64,000 nt of DNA, taken from contig NZ_QBKA01000002.1 of NCBI RefSeq assembly GCF_003340475.1, positions 381,501-445,500 on the forward strand. The letters run 5' to 3'. This document shows positions 42,713 to 52,242 of the stretch, piece by piece. The DNA comes from Alteripontixanthobacter maritimus. Lineage in GTDB: Bacteria; Pseudomonadota; Alphaproteobacteria; Sphingomonadales; Sphingomonadaceae. Under the pieces are notes generated by a model that was not told the origin of the DNA, did no database searches, and saw only the letters and a program-made list of their open reading frames with translations. The number at the start of each line of letters is the position of its first letter. The first letter of the stretch is position 1. Position numbers and translations under genes: made by a program.

Positions 42713-45469
42713 TTAGCCCAACCGGGCCAGCGCGTTTTGCAGCCGGTCCATTTCCGCGGCATGATGCGCCCGGTCGGCGTGCGCCTTCTCCACCGCTTCG
42801 GGTTTGGCGCGGTCGACAAAATTCGCGTTGGAAAGCCTGCCGTCGAGCGACTTTACTTCCTTTTCCGAAACAGCCAGCGCCTTTTCAAGCCGCGCTTTTT
42901 CAGCGTCGATATCGATGACGCCTTCCAGCGGTACGATCACGACATCGCCTGCTGCACCGATCTGCATGGCGGGTCCGTCCGGAGCGTCGCCGACCGTCAT
43001 CGGCGTCAACCGGGCGAGCCGTTCGATGGCGGCGGCGCTGCGATCGATCACACGCTGGGCTGTCGCCGAAGGGGCCGGGATGAACGCTGCCAGCTTGGCT
43101 CCGGGCGATATCCCAAGTTCGTTTTTCGCGCCGCGCACCGCCGTCGTCAGTGCGATCACCCAATCGATGGACTCGACCGCCTCGGCATCCACCTCGGCCT
43201 GCGGCTCAGGCCACTTGGCGGTGATGATCGGATAGTCGCCGCGGTCGCCCTGCTTCGACCAGAGTTCTTCCGTCACGAACGGCATGAACGGGTGCAGCAT
43301 GACCAAAATCTGGTCGAGCGCCCAACCAGCCACCGCGCGGGTTTCCTGCGCGACAGGATTGTCGCCTTCGCCTTGCAACACCGGCCCTTCGACTGGGCTC
43401 AGGACAGGCTTGATCAGTTCCAGATACCAGTCGCAGAACCGATCCCAGGTGAAATGGTAAATCAGACTTGCCGCCGCATCGAAGCGCAGGTCGGCCAGCG
43501 CCTGTTCCAGCGCGGTGACGGTTTTGGCGACCTCCCCAATGATCCAGCTGTTGACTGCCAGTTTTGCCGCAGGAGCCGCAATCTGCGTGCTCGCGCCAAT
43601 GCCGTTTGATTGGCAGAAGCGGGCGGCATTCCACAACTTCGTGGCGAAGTTGCGATACCCCTCCACCCGCTTTTCGTCCATCTTGATGTCGCGGCCCTGG
43701 CTTTCCATCGATGCCATGAAGAAGCGAAGCGCATCGGCACCGTATTGGTCGATCAGGCCCAGCGGGTTCACGACATTGCCTTTGGACTTGGACATTTTCT
43801 GGCCATCGGCAGCGCGCACCAGCCCGTGCAGATACAGCTTCGGCCAAGGGTTCTGCCCGGTCAGGTGCCGACCCATCATCATCATCCGCGCATCCCAGAA
43901 GAACAGGATGTCGAAGCCGGAAATCAAAAGGTCGTTGGGATAATGTTTCTGCACAAGGTCGGTGCTTTCCGGCCAGCCAAGCGTGGCAAAGGGCCACAAA
44001 GCGCTGGAGAACCATGTGTCGAGCACGTCTTCGTCCTGCGACAGCGATATTCCTTCGCCCGCCAGAGCCTGCGCTTCGGCCTCGGTTTCAGCCACGAAGA
44101 CATTACCGTCAGCGTCGAACCAGGCGGGAATCCGGTGGCCCCACCATAACTGACGCGACACGCACCATGGCTGGATGTTGTCCATCCAGTTGAAGAACGT
44201 CTTTTCCCAGCTCTTGGGCACGATCTCGACTTCGCCGGACTTCACCGCCTCGATTGGTGCCTTGGCCAGCGTCTCTGCGTCGACATACCATTGATCGGTC
44301 AGCCATGGTTCGATGACCACACCGCCGCGGTCGCCGAAAGGAGTGGCGATGGTACGCGGTTCGGCGTCATGTTCGACCTCCTCGCCATCCTTGTTTTTCG
44401 TCCTGTGCGGGATGAGGAAACCGTCGGCTTTCAACCGCGCGACAACCGCTTCGCGCGCGCCATCCATGCCGTCCCGCCTGAACCGGTGGAGGCCGATGAA
44501 TTCCTGCGGGATCAGCCCGTCCGCTACTTGCGTGACGTTTGCTTCGCCATCCAGCATGTTGAGCATGTCGGCTGGTGCAAACCCCGCTCGCTTGCCGACG
44601 TCGAAATCGTTGAAATCATGGCCCGGCGTAATCTTGACCGCCCCCGAACCCAGTTCCGGATCGGCATGCTCATCCGCCACGATAGGTACGCGCCTGCCGG
44701 TTATGGGCAGCACTACGTGTTTGCCGACAACACTGGCATAGCGTTCGTCCGACGGGTGCACCGCCACGGCCATATCGGCCAGCATGGTTTCGGGCCGCGT
44801 CGTGGCAACTTCGATGAAGTCCTCGCCGGAATCCAGCGTGGCTCCGTCCGCCAGTGGGTAGCGAAAATGCCAGAAGCTGCCCTTGACGTCCTGAGTCTCG
44901 ACCTCGAGATCGGAAATAGCGGTTTTCAGCTTCGGGTCCCAGTTTACCAGCCGTTTGTCGCGGTAGATCAGGCCGTCCTTGTGCAGGCGCACAAACACTT
45001 GGGTGACTGCGGCGGAGAAGTGCGGGTCCATGGTGAACTGTTCCCTGGACCAGTCCATCGAACAGCCCAGCCGCCGCAGCTGCTGCGTAATCGTGCCGCC
45101 GCTTTCCTCCTTCCATTCCCACACCTTGGCCACGAAATCCTCGCGGCTGTAATTGGTGCGCTTGTCCTGCTTTTCCTCCAGTTGGCGCTCCACCACCATT
45201 TGCGTAGCGATACCGGCATGATCGGTGCCGACGACCCACAGCGCATCCTTGCCGCGTAGCCGCTCGTACCGGATCATGATATCCTGCAACGTGTTGTCGA
45301 GCGCGTGGCCGATATGCAGGCTGCCCGTTACGTTGGGCGGCGGATTGACGATAGTGTATGGCTCCGCATCGGTGCGGTCGGGGCGGAACAGGCCGTTCGC
45401 TTCCCAATGCTGGTACCAGTGCGCCTCGATGGCGGAGGGATTGAATGTGGTGGAAAGCTCGGTTGTCAT
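42713..45469 (-). CDS. valS: Valyl-tRNA synthetase
   Basis: A 918-residue class I synthetase. The HIGH motif is LHIGHALDN (52-55), with PPPNVTGS before it, and KMSKSKG lies near residue 560. An editing domain is present in the middle (about 210-380), and the C-terminal coiled coil (about 855-915) is complete. Near residues 687-697 the sequence [15 protein letters not shown] is encoded by a palindromic repeat that looks inserted in frame within the anticodon-binding domain. The start is ATG 45469. Confidence 0.96.
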   Translation of the reverse strand: MTTELSTTFNPSAIEAHWYQHWEANGLFRPDRTDAEPYTIVNPPPNVTGSLHIGHALDNTLQDIMIRYERLRGKDALWVVGTDHAGIATQMVVERQLEEKQDKRTNYSREDFVAKVWEWKEESGGTITQQLRRLGCSMDWSREQFTMDPHFSAAVTQVFVRLHKDGLIYRDKRLVNWDPKLKTAISDLEVETQDVKGSFWHFRYPLADGATLDSGEDFIEVATTRPETMLADMAVAVHPSDERYASVVGKHVVLPITGRRVPIVADEHADPELGSGAVKITPGHDFNDFDVGKRAGFAPADMLNMLDGEANVTQVADGLIPQEFIGLHRFRRDGMDGAREAVVARLKADGFLIPHRTKNKDGEEVEHDAEPRTIATPFGDRGGVVIEPWLTDQWYVDAETLAKAPIEAVKSGEVEIVPKSWEKTFFNWMDNIQPWCVSRQLWWGHRIPAWFDADGNVFVAETEAEAQALAGEGISLSQDEDVLDTWFSSALWPFATLGWPESTDLVQKHYPNDLLISGFDILFFWDARMMMMGRHLTGQNPWPKLYLHGLVRAADGQKMSKSKGNVVNPLGLIDQYGADALRFFMASMESQGRDIKMDEKRVEGYRNFATKLWNAARFCQSNGIGASTQIAAPAAKLAVNSWIIGEVAKTVTALEQALADLRFDAAASLIYHFTWDRFCDWYLELIKPVLSPVEGPVLQGEGDNPVAQETRAVAGWALDQILVMLHPFMPFVTEELWSKQGDRGDYPIITAKWPEPQAEVDAEAVESIDWVIALTTAVRGAKNELGISPGAKLAAFIPAPSATAQRVIDRSAAAIERLARLTPMTVGDAPDGPAMQIGAAGDVVIVPLEGVIDIDAEKARLEKALAVSEKEVKSLDGRLSNANFVDRAKPEAVEKAHADRAHHAAEMDRLQNALARLG
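43380..43411 (+). repeat. Palindromic repeat inside valS
   Basis: The core, CCCTTCGACTGGGCTCAGGA, shares CCCTTCGAC and GCTCAGG with the repeats at 24791 and 25112 but differs in the middle. It is read in frame by valS on the minus strand as part of LSPVEGP. It is likely another subtype of the same dispersed repeat family. Confidence 0.7.
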
Positions 45470-45610
45470 GGCCGCGCCATGCCAGCCGCGCCGCCGCTTC
45501 GCAACGCGAAAGCGCGCTGCTGCGCCCTATCCTTCAGCCGTTATCCATCGGCGCGCATAAGGGCGTCGCCGCTTGGCAAGCCGATGAATTCGCGGCATAG
45601 GCAGGCGGAT

Positions 45611-46735
45611 ATGGCGGGTGCAGCAAGTTTCACGGTTGTCGAAGACGGCGAGGGCGGCTCCGCAGTACATCTGTCGGGCCCGTATCTGGTGTCCACAATC
45701 GGCGCAGTCGATCATGATTTGCGCGAGCTCGACCACGGGTCCGGCGGCGGCATTTCCCGCGTGGACCTTTCTAAGATTACGGAAATCGACACGGTCGGCG
45801 CATGGGCGGCCAGCCGTCTGGCAAGCGAACACGATGCCGCGATCGTCGGCGCGAACGAGCGGGCAGACCGGCTGCTCCACGCGGTCGGGCAGAGCGAAAA
45901 CGATGCCGATCTCCGCCCTGATCGGCCAATGGTTTTCACCCGCGTTGCGCATACGACCGGCGAAATTATGGCAGATTTCCGCGTCGGGCTCCGGCAGATC
46001 GTCGGGTTCCTAGGGCAGTTGCTGCTCGCGACACTCAGCATCATCCGTCATCCCCGCCGGTTCCGCGTCAAGGCGTTCGTGCGGCAGATGGAACTGGTCG
46101 GCGTCAGCGCACTACCTATTGTCGGGCTAATGAGCTTCCTGATCGGTATCGTCATCGCACAACAAGGGGCGACACAGCTTGCGGCTTTCGGTGCGGAAAC
46201 CCTCACCGTTAATCTGGTGGGCCGTATAACGTTACGCGAACTGGGCGTGCTAATGACCGCGATCATGGTCGCGGGCCGGTCTGGTTCCGCTTTCGCCGCG
46301 CAGATCGGCACGATGAAGCTGACCGAGGAAGTCGACGCAATGCGAACCATCGGCATTTCCCCGACCGAGGCATTGATTATCCCGCGTATCATGGCGTCGG
46401 TATTGATGATGCCGCTGCTGGGCTTCTACGCCGCCTGCATGGCAATCGTCGGCGGCGCAGTGGTGGCCGACCTGTCGCTGGGCATCCCGTTTTTGAACTT
46501 CCTCCAGCGTATTCAGGAGGTTGTACCGACTTACGATCTGTGGGTCGGATTGATCAAGGCACCGGTGTTCGGGCTGATCGTGGCCATCGCCGGTTGCTAT
46601 CAGGGGATGCAGGTGGAAGGCGATTCCGAACAGGTCGGCGCGCGCACGACCAAAGCGGTGGTGCAGGCCATCTTCACCGTCATCGTGCTGGATGCGTTTT
46701 TCGCAGTGTTCTTCACGAATGTGGGCTGGGAATAG
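45611..46735 (+). CDS. mlaE: MlaE-family ABC permease with N-terminal STAS domain
   Basis: A 374-residue inner-membrane permease of the lipid transport system that keeps outer-membrane lipid asymmetry. The first 110 residues form a STAS-like domain (VHLSGPYLVSTIGAV, ISRVDLSKITEIDTVGAWA), normally a separate MlaB protein in E. coli. The permease part has about six helices with GVLMTAIMVAGRSGSAFAAQIGTMK, the MlaE signature. ATG 45611 (AGGCGG upstream) is preferred; ATG 45584 adds nine residues. It is followed after five bases by mlaF. Confidence 0.9.
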   Translation: MAGAASFTVVEDGEGGSAVHLSGPYLVSTIGAVDHDLRELDHGSGGGISRVDLSKITEIDTVGAWAASRLASEHDAAIVGANERADRLLHAVGQSENDADLRPDRPMVFTRVAHTTGEIMADFRVGLRQIVGFLGQLLLATLSIIRHPRRFRVKAFVRQMELVGVSALPIVGLMSFLIGIVIAQQGATQLAAFGAETLTVNLVGRITLRELGVLMTAIMVAGRSGSAFAAQIGTMKLTEEVDAMRTIGISPTEALIIPRIMASVLMMPLLGFYAACMAIVGGAVVADLSLGIPFLNFLQRIQEVVPTYDLWVGLIKAPVFGLIVAIAGCYQGMQVEGDSEQVGARTTKAVVQAIFTVIVLDAFFAVFFTNVGWE

Positions 46736-46740
46736 GGGCC

Positions 46741-47694
46741 ATGGACAAGGCGGACATCACCCAGACCGACATAGATCAGAACGGCAACGACCAGAACGGC
46801 ATCGTCCAGGCTGGTGTTGAGGAATACCAGTATGATCCGGAAAATCCCGGACGTCATGAACGGTTTCGCGGCAAGCATCCGGTAGTGGTCGAGGGACTGG
46901 TGAATCGCTTCGGTGACTTTGCGGTCCATGAAGGGTTGGACCTTAAGGTCAATCGCGGGGAGATTCTTGGCGTGGTGGGCGGGTCCGGCACCGGCAAGTC
47001 GGTTCTGATGCGTTCGGTCATCGGCCTCCAGCAACCGGAAGCCGGCAGTGTCGAGGTGTTTGGCCGGTCCATTACATCGGCAGAACCGGACGAGGATATC
47101 GGCGTCCGCAACCGCTGGGGCGTATTGTTCCAGGGCGGGGCGCTGTTTTCCACGCTGACGGTGGGCGAGAACGTGCAGGTTCCACTGAAGCAGTTCTATC
47201 CCGAGCTGGAGCCGGACACGCTGCGTCAGATCGCGCAATACAAGGTCGTGATGAGCGGGCTGCCTCCCGAGGCGGCGGCGAAATATCCCTCGGAACTGTC
47301 CGGCGGGATGAAGAAGCGTGCCGGCCTCGCCCGCGCGCTGGCGCTGGATCCTGAACTGCTGTTTCTGGACGAACCGACAGCCGGGCTCGATCCGATCGGC
47401 GCTGCCAAGTTCGACCAGCTGACCCGCGAATTGCAGGAAACGCTTGGTCTGACGGTGTTTCTCATCACCCATGACCTCGATACGCTATACGAGATTTGTG
47501 ACCGGGTTGCGGTGCTGGCCGATAAGCAGGTCATCGCCGTGGGCACCATTCCCGAACTACTGGAAACGGAACACCCGTGGATCCAGGAATATTTCAACGG
47601 TCCGCGTGGGCGGGCAGCACAGGCGAGCAAAAGCCGCGCCGACAGGCACCAGCACCTCGCGGGCGTAGACAACACTGCGCCGGGCGGGGCATAG
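46741..47694 (+). CDS. mlaF: Mla lipid-transport ABC ATPase
   Basis: A 317-residue ATPase subunit. Walker A GGSGTGKS is at 80-87, the Q-loop is FQGGALFS, the signature is LSGGMKKRAGLARAL and Walker B is LLFLDEPTAGLD. The first 45 residues are an Asp/Gln/Asn-rich extension with repeated DQNG and lack homologues in E. coli MlaF. The C-terminus is basic. ATG 46741 is used, because an upstream frame runs through the mlaE end. It drives lipid extraction by MlaE and MlaD. Confidence 0.93.
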   Translation: MDKADITQTDIDQNGNDQNGIVQAGVEEYQYDPENPGRHERFRGKHPVVVEGLVNRFGDFAVHEGLDLKVNRGEILGVVGGSGTGKSVLMRSVIGLQQPEAGSVEVFGRSITSAEPDEDIGVRNRWGVLFQGGALFSTLTVGENVQVPLKQFYPELEPDTLRQIAQYKVVMSGLPPEAAAKYPSELSGGMKKRAGLARALALDPELLFLDEPTAGLDPIGAAKFDQLTRELQETLGLTVFLITHDLDTLYEICDRVAVLADKQVIAVGTIPELLETEHPWIQEYFNGPRGRAAQASKSRADRHQHLAGVDNTAPGGA

Positions 47695-47704
47695 GACAAA
47701 CGAC

Positions 47705-48673
47705 ATGGAAACACGGGCAAATCACGTTTGGGTCGGCGCCGTAACGCTGCTGCTGCTGGGCGCTCTGGCACTCTTCATCGTGTGGCTCGCCCGGCTGGGG
47801 CAGGGCGACCAGAAGGAGTACGACATCTTCTTCAAACAGTCCGTCGCAGGGCTCGCCAAGGGATCGCAGGTGACGTTTGCCGGTGTGCCTGTGGGCCAGG
47901 TGAGCGACATCAACCTGTCCGAGCGCGATCCCAGCTACGTACGGGTGCGGGTGAAGGTGCAAGAGGAAGTGCCAATCCTGGTGGGTACGTTCGCCACCAT
48001 GCAATCCAGCTTCACCGGCGTATCGACCATCCTGCTCGATGGCGCGCGCAAGGATGCGCCCGAAATCACGTGCGAGACGACCGCCTGCACCGAAGGCGTG
48101 CCGATCATTCCGCCCAAGGCAGGTGGCTTTGGCGAAATCCTTGCCAATGCCCCACTCCTGCTGGAACGGGTTGCCACCCTGACCGAGCGGATGACGCAGT
48201 TGCTGGATGAGCGAAACCAGGGCGAGATCGCCGGAATCCTCGCCAACACCAACAAGATGACAAACGATTTCGCGCGCGCCACACCGCAGGTAGAGCGGAC
48301 GCTGGCCGAATTGCAGGTCACCTTGCGAGAAGCGAGCGAGGCACTGGACGGGTTTGAATCCGTAACTCGTTCGTCCGACCGGTTGCTCAATCAGGAAGGC
48401 GCGGCGCTTGCCGGCGAATTGCGCAAGACGCTCGCCACCGCAAACGCTACGCTCGGGACTGCGGACGAGGCTGCCAAAACGCTCAATCGAACGCTGGCTT
48501 CCGCGCAGCCTGCCATGAACCAGCTCAACACGAAAACGCTGCCGGCAGCCAATGAAACGCTGGAAAGCCTGCAGGCCACCAGCAAAGCGCTGAGAAACAT
48601 CACCGAGAAGCTGGAAACCGAGGGTGCAAGTTCGCTCCTCGCAAGCCAGCCGACACCGGATTACGAACCATGA
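47705..48673 (+). CDS. mlaD: MlaD/MCE-family lipid-binding protein
   Basis: A 322-residue protein with one N-terminal membrane anchor (about 9-27) and one MCE domain (about 38-118) with FKQSVAGLAKGSQVTFAGVPVG. The long C-terminal part (about 140-310) is a predicted coiled coil with many Ala/Leu/Thr heptads, so it could form a hexameric needle or tube across the periplasm. E. coli MlaD is only 183 residues. No disulfide partner is obvious. Ends with ATGA overlap region leading to the lipoprotein gene. Confidence 0.9.
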   Translation: METRANHVWVGAVTLLLLGALALFIVWLARLGQGDQKEYDIFFKQSVAGLAKGSQVTFAGVPVGQVSDINLSERDPSYVRVRVKVQEEVPILVGTFATMQSSFTGVSTILLDGARKDAPEITCETTACTEGVPIIPPKAGGFGEILANAPLLLERVATLTERMTQLLDERNQGEIAGILANTNKMTNDFARATPQVERTLAELQVTLREASEALDGFESVTRSSDRLLNQEGAALAGELRKTLATANATLGTADEAAKTLNRTLASAQPAMNQLNTKTLPAANETLESLQATSKALRNITEKLETEGASSLLASQPTPDYEP

Positions 48674-48738
48674 TTGCCACCTCGACCGCGCACGCTACCG
48701 CCCCGAACAGGACGCGATCCACCATAGGAAGGCCCGCT

Positions 48739-49323
48739 ATGCGACGTTTCGCCGCCACCTTAGCCATTACCGCCAGCCTGGCACTGTCGGGTTGCATCAG
48801 TTTCGGGCCGGACGTGCCGGATAACCTACTGACCTTGACGCCGACTGCGGTGGCACCTGCCGGCGCTGGTACGGTAGGTACCGCCGCGCAGGCCATCGAA
48901 ATCGGCGAACTGGAAGCGCCCGCCAAACTTTCGGTTACGCGCGTTCCAGTTCAGGTCGACGCGACGAAGGTCGCTTATCTGAAGGACGCTGTCTGGGTCG
49001 AACGCCCCGTGCATCTGTTCCGCGGCCTTGTAGCTGAAACTATCCGCACCCGCAGTGGCCGGGTGGTGGTCGATGGCGATAGTTCCGGCATCAGCCCCGA
49101 ATCCATCGTTACCGGCACTTTGCGCGAATTCGGCTACGACGCGCCGACAAGCTCGGTGGTGGTGCGGTTCGATGCAGTACGCCAAGGCGGACCGGGCGCA
49201 GTGCAGACCCGCCGTTTCGAAACGCGCGTGACAGGCGTTTTGCCCGAAGCCGGTCCCGTGGGTGAAGCGCTTAACGTGGCCGCGAATGATATTGCCGAAC
49301 AAGTCGCGGATTGGGTCGGCTGA
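48739..49323 (+). CDS. ABC-type transport auxiliary lipoprotein (PqiC/YmbA-like)
   Basis: A 194-residue lipoprotein. ATG 48739 (AGGAAGG upstream) gives a proper signal peptide with lipobox LSGC; ATG 48670, overlapping the mlaD stop, would add 23 residues. The C-terminal domain follows the pattern of the auxiliary lipoprotein family that works with MCE transporters, for example AVWVERPVHLFRGLVAETI and VTGTLREFGYDA. It probably anchors the transporter to the outer membrane. A separate mlaA or mlaC is not in the window. Confidence 0.82.
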   Translation: MRRFAATLAITASLALSGCISFGPDVPDNLLTLTPTAVAPAGAGTVGTAAQAIEIGELEAPAKLSVTRVPVQVDATKVAYLKDAVWVERPVHLFRGLVAETIRTRSGRVVVDGDSSGISPESIVTGTLREFGYDAPTSSVVVRFDAVRQGGPGAVQTRRFETRVTGVLPEAGPVGEALNVAANDIAEQVADWVG

Positions 49324-49371
49324 CGCGTAATAGGAAGCGTCCTTCGGGGCGCCTTGTTCGGCAAAACCAGT

Positions 49372-50076
49372 TCAGGAAGACTGGGTGGCGATCAGTTTCG
49401 CGAAAAGAGCAGCGCGCCTGAACGCTTCGCGCCGTTCTGCATTGCGCTGTTCGGCCTCCTCGTCCCGACCCCAAAGCCGCGCCTGCCATTCCTCCTCGAG
49501 ATGCGCCGCGCTCCACAGGGCATCGATATCGCTACCGGGTTTCATCGCGGCAATTCCAATACAAAGCGAGGCCGCGAGCGAGGCGGCGGTATGCAATGCC
49601 GTAAGTTCGAACTGCCCCAGGGCCAGCAGGCGGCGGTGCAGCGTTGCAATCGTTTCATCCGGCTGGGCATGGTGCATAATTCCGCTGACCCGCGCGAAGC
49701 GCACGCCCTCCGCATCCTCGAACGCCGTCAGCAGCGGATCCCAGACCTTCTCCTGTTCGGCCAGCAAGGCATCCCCCGGATCGGCGCGGTAACACAGCGT
49801 ATCGGTTTCCGCGAAAGCGAGCGTCTTTGCCGCCAGCGCTGGCCTGTCGGCGGCGGCAACATCCAGCGCGAAGTCGGTCATGTCGCGCATGGGGAAGCGG
49901 GCAAGGTCCAGCGTCTCGCCCTGATCACGCCATTCCTGCGCCAGAGCCTCCGCCAGAGCGTGCGACGGGACGTTCTGCGCCGCGCCGCCCTGCCTACGGA
50001 TCGCGCGGCCGTCCAGCAGCACCTGCCATCCATCCTTGCTGTCCGACACCGAAACCGTTTTGTAAAATCGCTTCAT
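49372..50076 (-). CDS. ATP12-family F1-ATPase assembly chaperone
   Basis: A 234-residue protein. ATG 50076 (MKRFYKTVSV) overlaps the previous stop by ATGA; a GTG at 50094 would add six residues. Features WQVLLDGRAIRR, the VWDPLLTAFEDA segment and SLCIGIAAM are characteristic of ATP12, which protects the F1 alpha subunit during assembly in mitochondria and alphaproteobacteria. Last gene of a five-gene overlapping operon from crcB. Confidence 0.9.
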   Translation of the reverse strand: MKRFYKTVSVSDSKDGWQVLLDGRAIRRQGGAAQNVPSHALAEALAQEWRDQGETLDLARFPMRDMTDFALDVAAADRPALAAKTLAFAETDTLCYRADPGDALLAEQEKVWDPLLTAFEDAEGVRFARVSGIMHHAQPDETIATLHRRLLALGQFELTALHTAASLAASLCIGIAAMKPGSDIDALWSAAHLEEEWQARLWGRDEEAEQRNAERREAFRRAALFAKLIATQSS

Positions 50077-50288
50077 CGAGGTGGGCTTTTCCACCGGCGG
50101 GCGAGGATAAGCGGCAGGGCGGAAAATCCGAACGCGCCCGCGACTATCATGCCCCAGCCAAGCGCGTGTGGCAGCGCAATCCGTTCCATCACTACGAGCA
50201 GGCCGATCAAAACCAGCGCTACGCCGCCAAGCCGCAAGAGCCCGATTGCGAAGAAGCGTGCCTTGGCAGGATCATTGCCCCCGGTCAC
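50073..50288 (-). CDS. Small two-helix membrane protein
   Basis: A 71-residue protein with two hydrophobic helices (about 12-33 and 42-62) and a basic C-terminus (LARRWKSPPR). It is squeezed between the HAD phosphatase and ATP12 with four-base overlaps at both ends. It has no family I recognise; the conserved placement in the operon suggests a real gene. Confidence 0.75.
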   Translation of the reverse strand: MTGGNDPAKARFFAIGLLRLGGVALVLIGLLVVMERIALPHALGWGMIVAGAFGFSALPLILARRWKSPPR

Positions 50289-50941
50289 GCCAGCATAGCC
50301 TTCAATTCGTCCATCGTCTCCGCCACATCCTGCGCACCATAGGCCGTCAGTTCGTCAGCAGTGTGATAGCCCCATGCCACGCCCAATGCGCGCACCTGCG
50401 CCCCGCGCGCCATTTCCATATCGAAACTGGTGTCGCCGATCATGATAGCGTCGGCAGGTGTGGCGCCCGCATCGAACAACGCGGCTTCCAACATGGCCGG
50501 ATGCGGTTTGGACGGGTGGCGGTCGGCGGTCTGCAGGCTGACAAACCAATCGCGAATGTCATGGGTTTCAAGACAGGAAATCAGGCCCCGGTCAGACTTG
50601 CCGGTGGCAACAGCCAGCGTCCAGCCATCGGCGCGTAACCCCGCCAGCAATTCGCGCATCCCGTCATATAGCGGTTCTTCCAGTCGACCTTCTGTGCGGG
50701 CGCTGCGGAAGCTGTCCTTGTAGGCTTCCACGATGCGATCCCGCATCGGTCGCTCCAGATCGGGCCGAAGGTTGCTGATAGCCTGCGGCAGGCTGAGACC
50801 CACGGCACGGCGGATGTCATTGCGCGCGGGAGCGGGCTGGTCGGCCTGTGCGAATGCGTATTCCATGCTGTCGCAAATCGCCGACTGACCATCGACCAGC
50901 GTGCCGTCGCAATCGAATACGGCGAGCCTGACGCCGTCCAT
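50285..50941 (-). CDS. HAD-IA family hydrolase (phosphoglycolate phosphatase-like)
   Basis: A 218-residue HAD phosphatase. Motif I is FDCDGTLVDG (nucleophile Asp10), motif II TGKS near 114, motif III KPHP and motif IV GDTSFDMEMA. The cap domain is alpha-helical, as in Gph and pyrophosphatase PpaX. The substrate could be phosphoglycolate or another sugar phosphate. The ATG overlaps the RluA stop by one base. Confidence 0.88.
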   Translation of the reverse strand: MDGVRLAVFDCDGTLVDGQSAICDSMEYAFAQADQPAPARNDIRRAVGLSLPQAISNLRPDLERPMRDRIVEAYKDSFRSARTEGRLEEPLYDGMRELLAGLRADGWTLAVATGKSDRGLISCLETHDIRDWFVSLQTADRHPSKPHPAMLEAALFDAGATPADAIMIGDTSFDMEMARGAQVRALGVAWGYHTADELTAYGAQDVAETMDELKAMLA

Positions 50942-52242
50942 CAGCGGCGCTTTTTCGGCGAGGGTTTGCGCCCGCGAGGCTTGGCAGGTTTGCCGCCTTT
51001 CGCAGCAGTTGCCACCGCACCGCGCGAGCGGCGATCGCCACGCTGCGATTTGCGGAACTGCTTAGCGTGCTGTTTGGCAGCCTGTTTCTTCTCGGCTTTG
51101 GTACGCTCTGCCGGTCCCTGTTCGGGCTGCGCATCGCTCATCGCGGGATCGAACCCGATCTGTTCCATGCTCGCGGCAAAGTGTTCGGGCAACGGCGCCA
51201 CAACGTCCATTTTGAAGCCGGCCGGATGATCGATAATCAGGCGGCGGGCATGAAGATGCAGCTTGCGGCTGATGCTGCCGGTCAGCATGGCGTCCTGCCC
51301 GCCATATTTGCCATCGCCGACGATCGGGTGGCCGATAGCCGCCATATGGACACGAAGCTGGTGGGTACGGCCGGTCAGCGGTTGCAATTCCACCCATGAC
51401 ACGCGGTGCCCGGCTTTCTCGACCACGCGATAACGGGTCTTGGCGGACTGGCCCGCTTCTTCGTCGACATGCATTTTCTCGCCGCCCGATCCGGGTTGCT
51501 TGGCGAGCGGTGCGTCGATCGTGCCTTCGCGCACTTCGGGCACACCGACGACCAGGGCCCAATAGATCTTCTTGGCCCGCTGGGTGGAAAAGCGGCGGCT
51601 GAAAAACGATGCGCTGCCCGGTGTTCGCGCAGTAAGAAGAACGCCGCTGGTATCCTTGTCCAGCCGGTGGACGAGGCGCGGGCGGGGTGTTTCCTCGCCT
51701 TCCGTCTCGTCACCTTCGGGCACGAACGCATCCAGCATTCCATCGACATGTTTCGTCGTGCCGGTGCCGCCTTGCGTGGCAAGGCCGGGCACCTTGTTGA
51801 AAACGATGGCGGCGTCGTCCTCGTGCAGCACCATGGCCTTGATCTCGGCGCGGTCGGCTTCGGTCAACGGGCGGCGGACGCGCGGCTTGCGCGTGGTGGT
51901 TTCACCGCCGGGTGGTACGCGCAGGACCTGGCCTTCCTTCAGCCGATCCTCCGGCTTGGCGCGGCTACCATCCACGCGCAGCTGGCCGGTTCGCGCCCAG
52001 CGGGACACCATGGCGAAGCCGACCTTCGGCAAATGGCGTTTGAACCAGCGGTCGAGACGAATACCGGTATCGTCCGGGCCGACGGTAAACTGCCGCACAT
52101 TGTCCGACGGTTTTGGGTCCGACGGTTTTGGGTCCGACGGTTTTGGGTCCGACGGTTTTGGGTCGGACGGTTTGGGGTTGGACGGCTTACCGGTCTTGCC
52201 TGCCTCGGTTTCGCCCATCTTAGTGTCAGGGGTATCGGTCAT
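50941..52242 (-). CDS. RluA-family pseudouridine synthase with tandem-repeat N-terminus
   Basis: A 433-residue synthase. The first 48 residues are low-complexity, with five to six copies of KPSDP encoded by a 15-base DNA repeat. An S4 domain follows (about 55-100), then the catalytic domain with Asp in HRLDKDTSGVLLTAR near residue 196. The C-terminal tail is Lys/Arg/Ala-rich and basic. RluC/RluA-type enzymes act on 23S or 16S rRNA. It is the second synthase of this family in the window after the fused RluD. It overlaps crcB by four bases and the HAD gene by one. Confidence 0.9.
   Translation of the reverse strand: MTDTPDTKMGETEAGKTGKPSNPKPSDPKPSDPKPSDPKPSDPKPSDNVRQFTVGPDDTGIRLDRWFKRHLPKVGFAMVSRWARTGQLRVDGSRAKPEDRLKEGQVLRVPPGGETTTRKPRVRRPLTEADRAEIKAMVLHEDDAAIVFNKVPGLATQGGTGTTKHVDGMLDAFVPEGDETEGEETPRPRLVHRLDKDTSGVLLTARTPGSASFFSRRFSTQRAKKIYWALVVGVPEVREGTIDAPLAKQPGSGGEKMHVDEEAGQSAKTRYRVVEKAGHRVSWVELQPLTGRTHQLRVHMAAIGHPIVGDGKYGGQDAMLTGSISRKLHLHARRLIIDHPAGFKMDVVAPLPEHFAASMEQIGFDPAMSDAQPEQGPAERTKAEKKQAAKQHAKQFRKSQRGDRRSRGAVATAAKGGKPAKPRGRKPSPKKRR
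52102..52191 (+). repeat. Tandem 15-base repeat in the RluA gene
   Basis: GTCCGACGGTTTTGG repeats head to tail from 52102: four exact copies to 52161, then two diverged copies to 52191. Because the unit is a multiple of three, copy number changes keep the frame and alter only the length of the KPSDP run. Confidence 0.9.
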
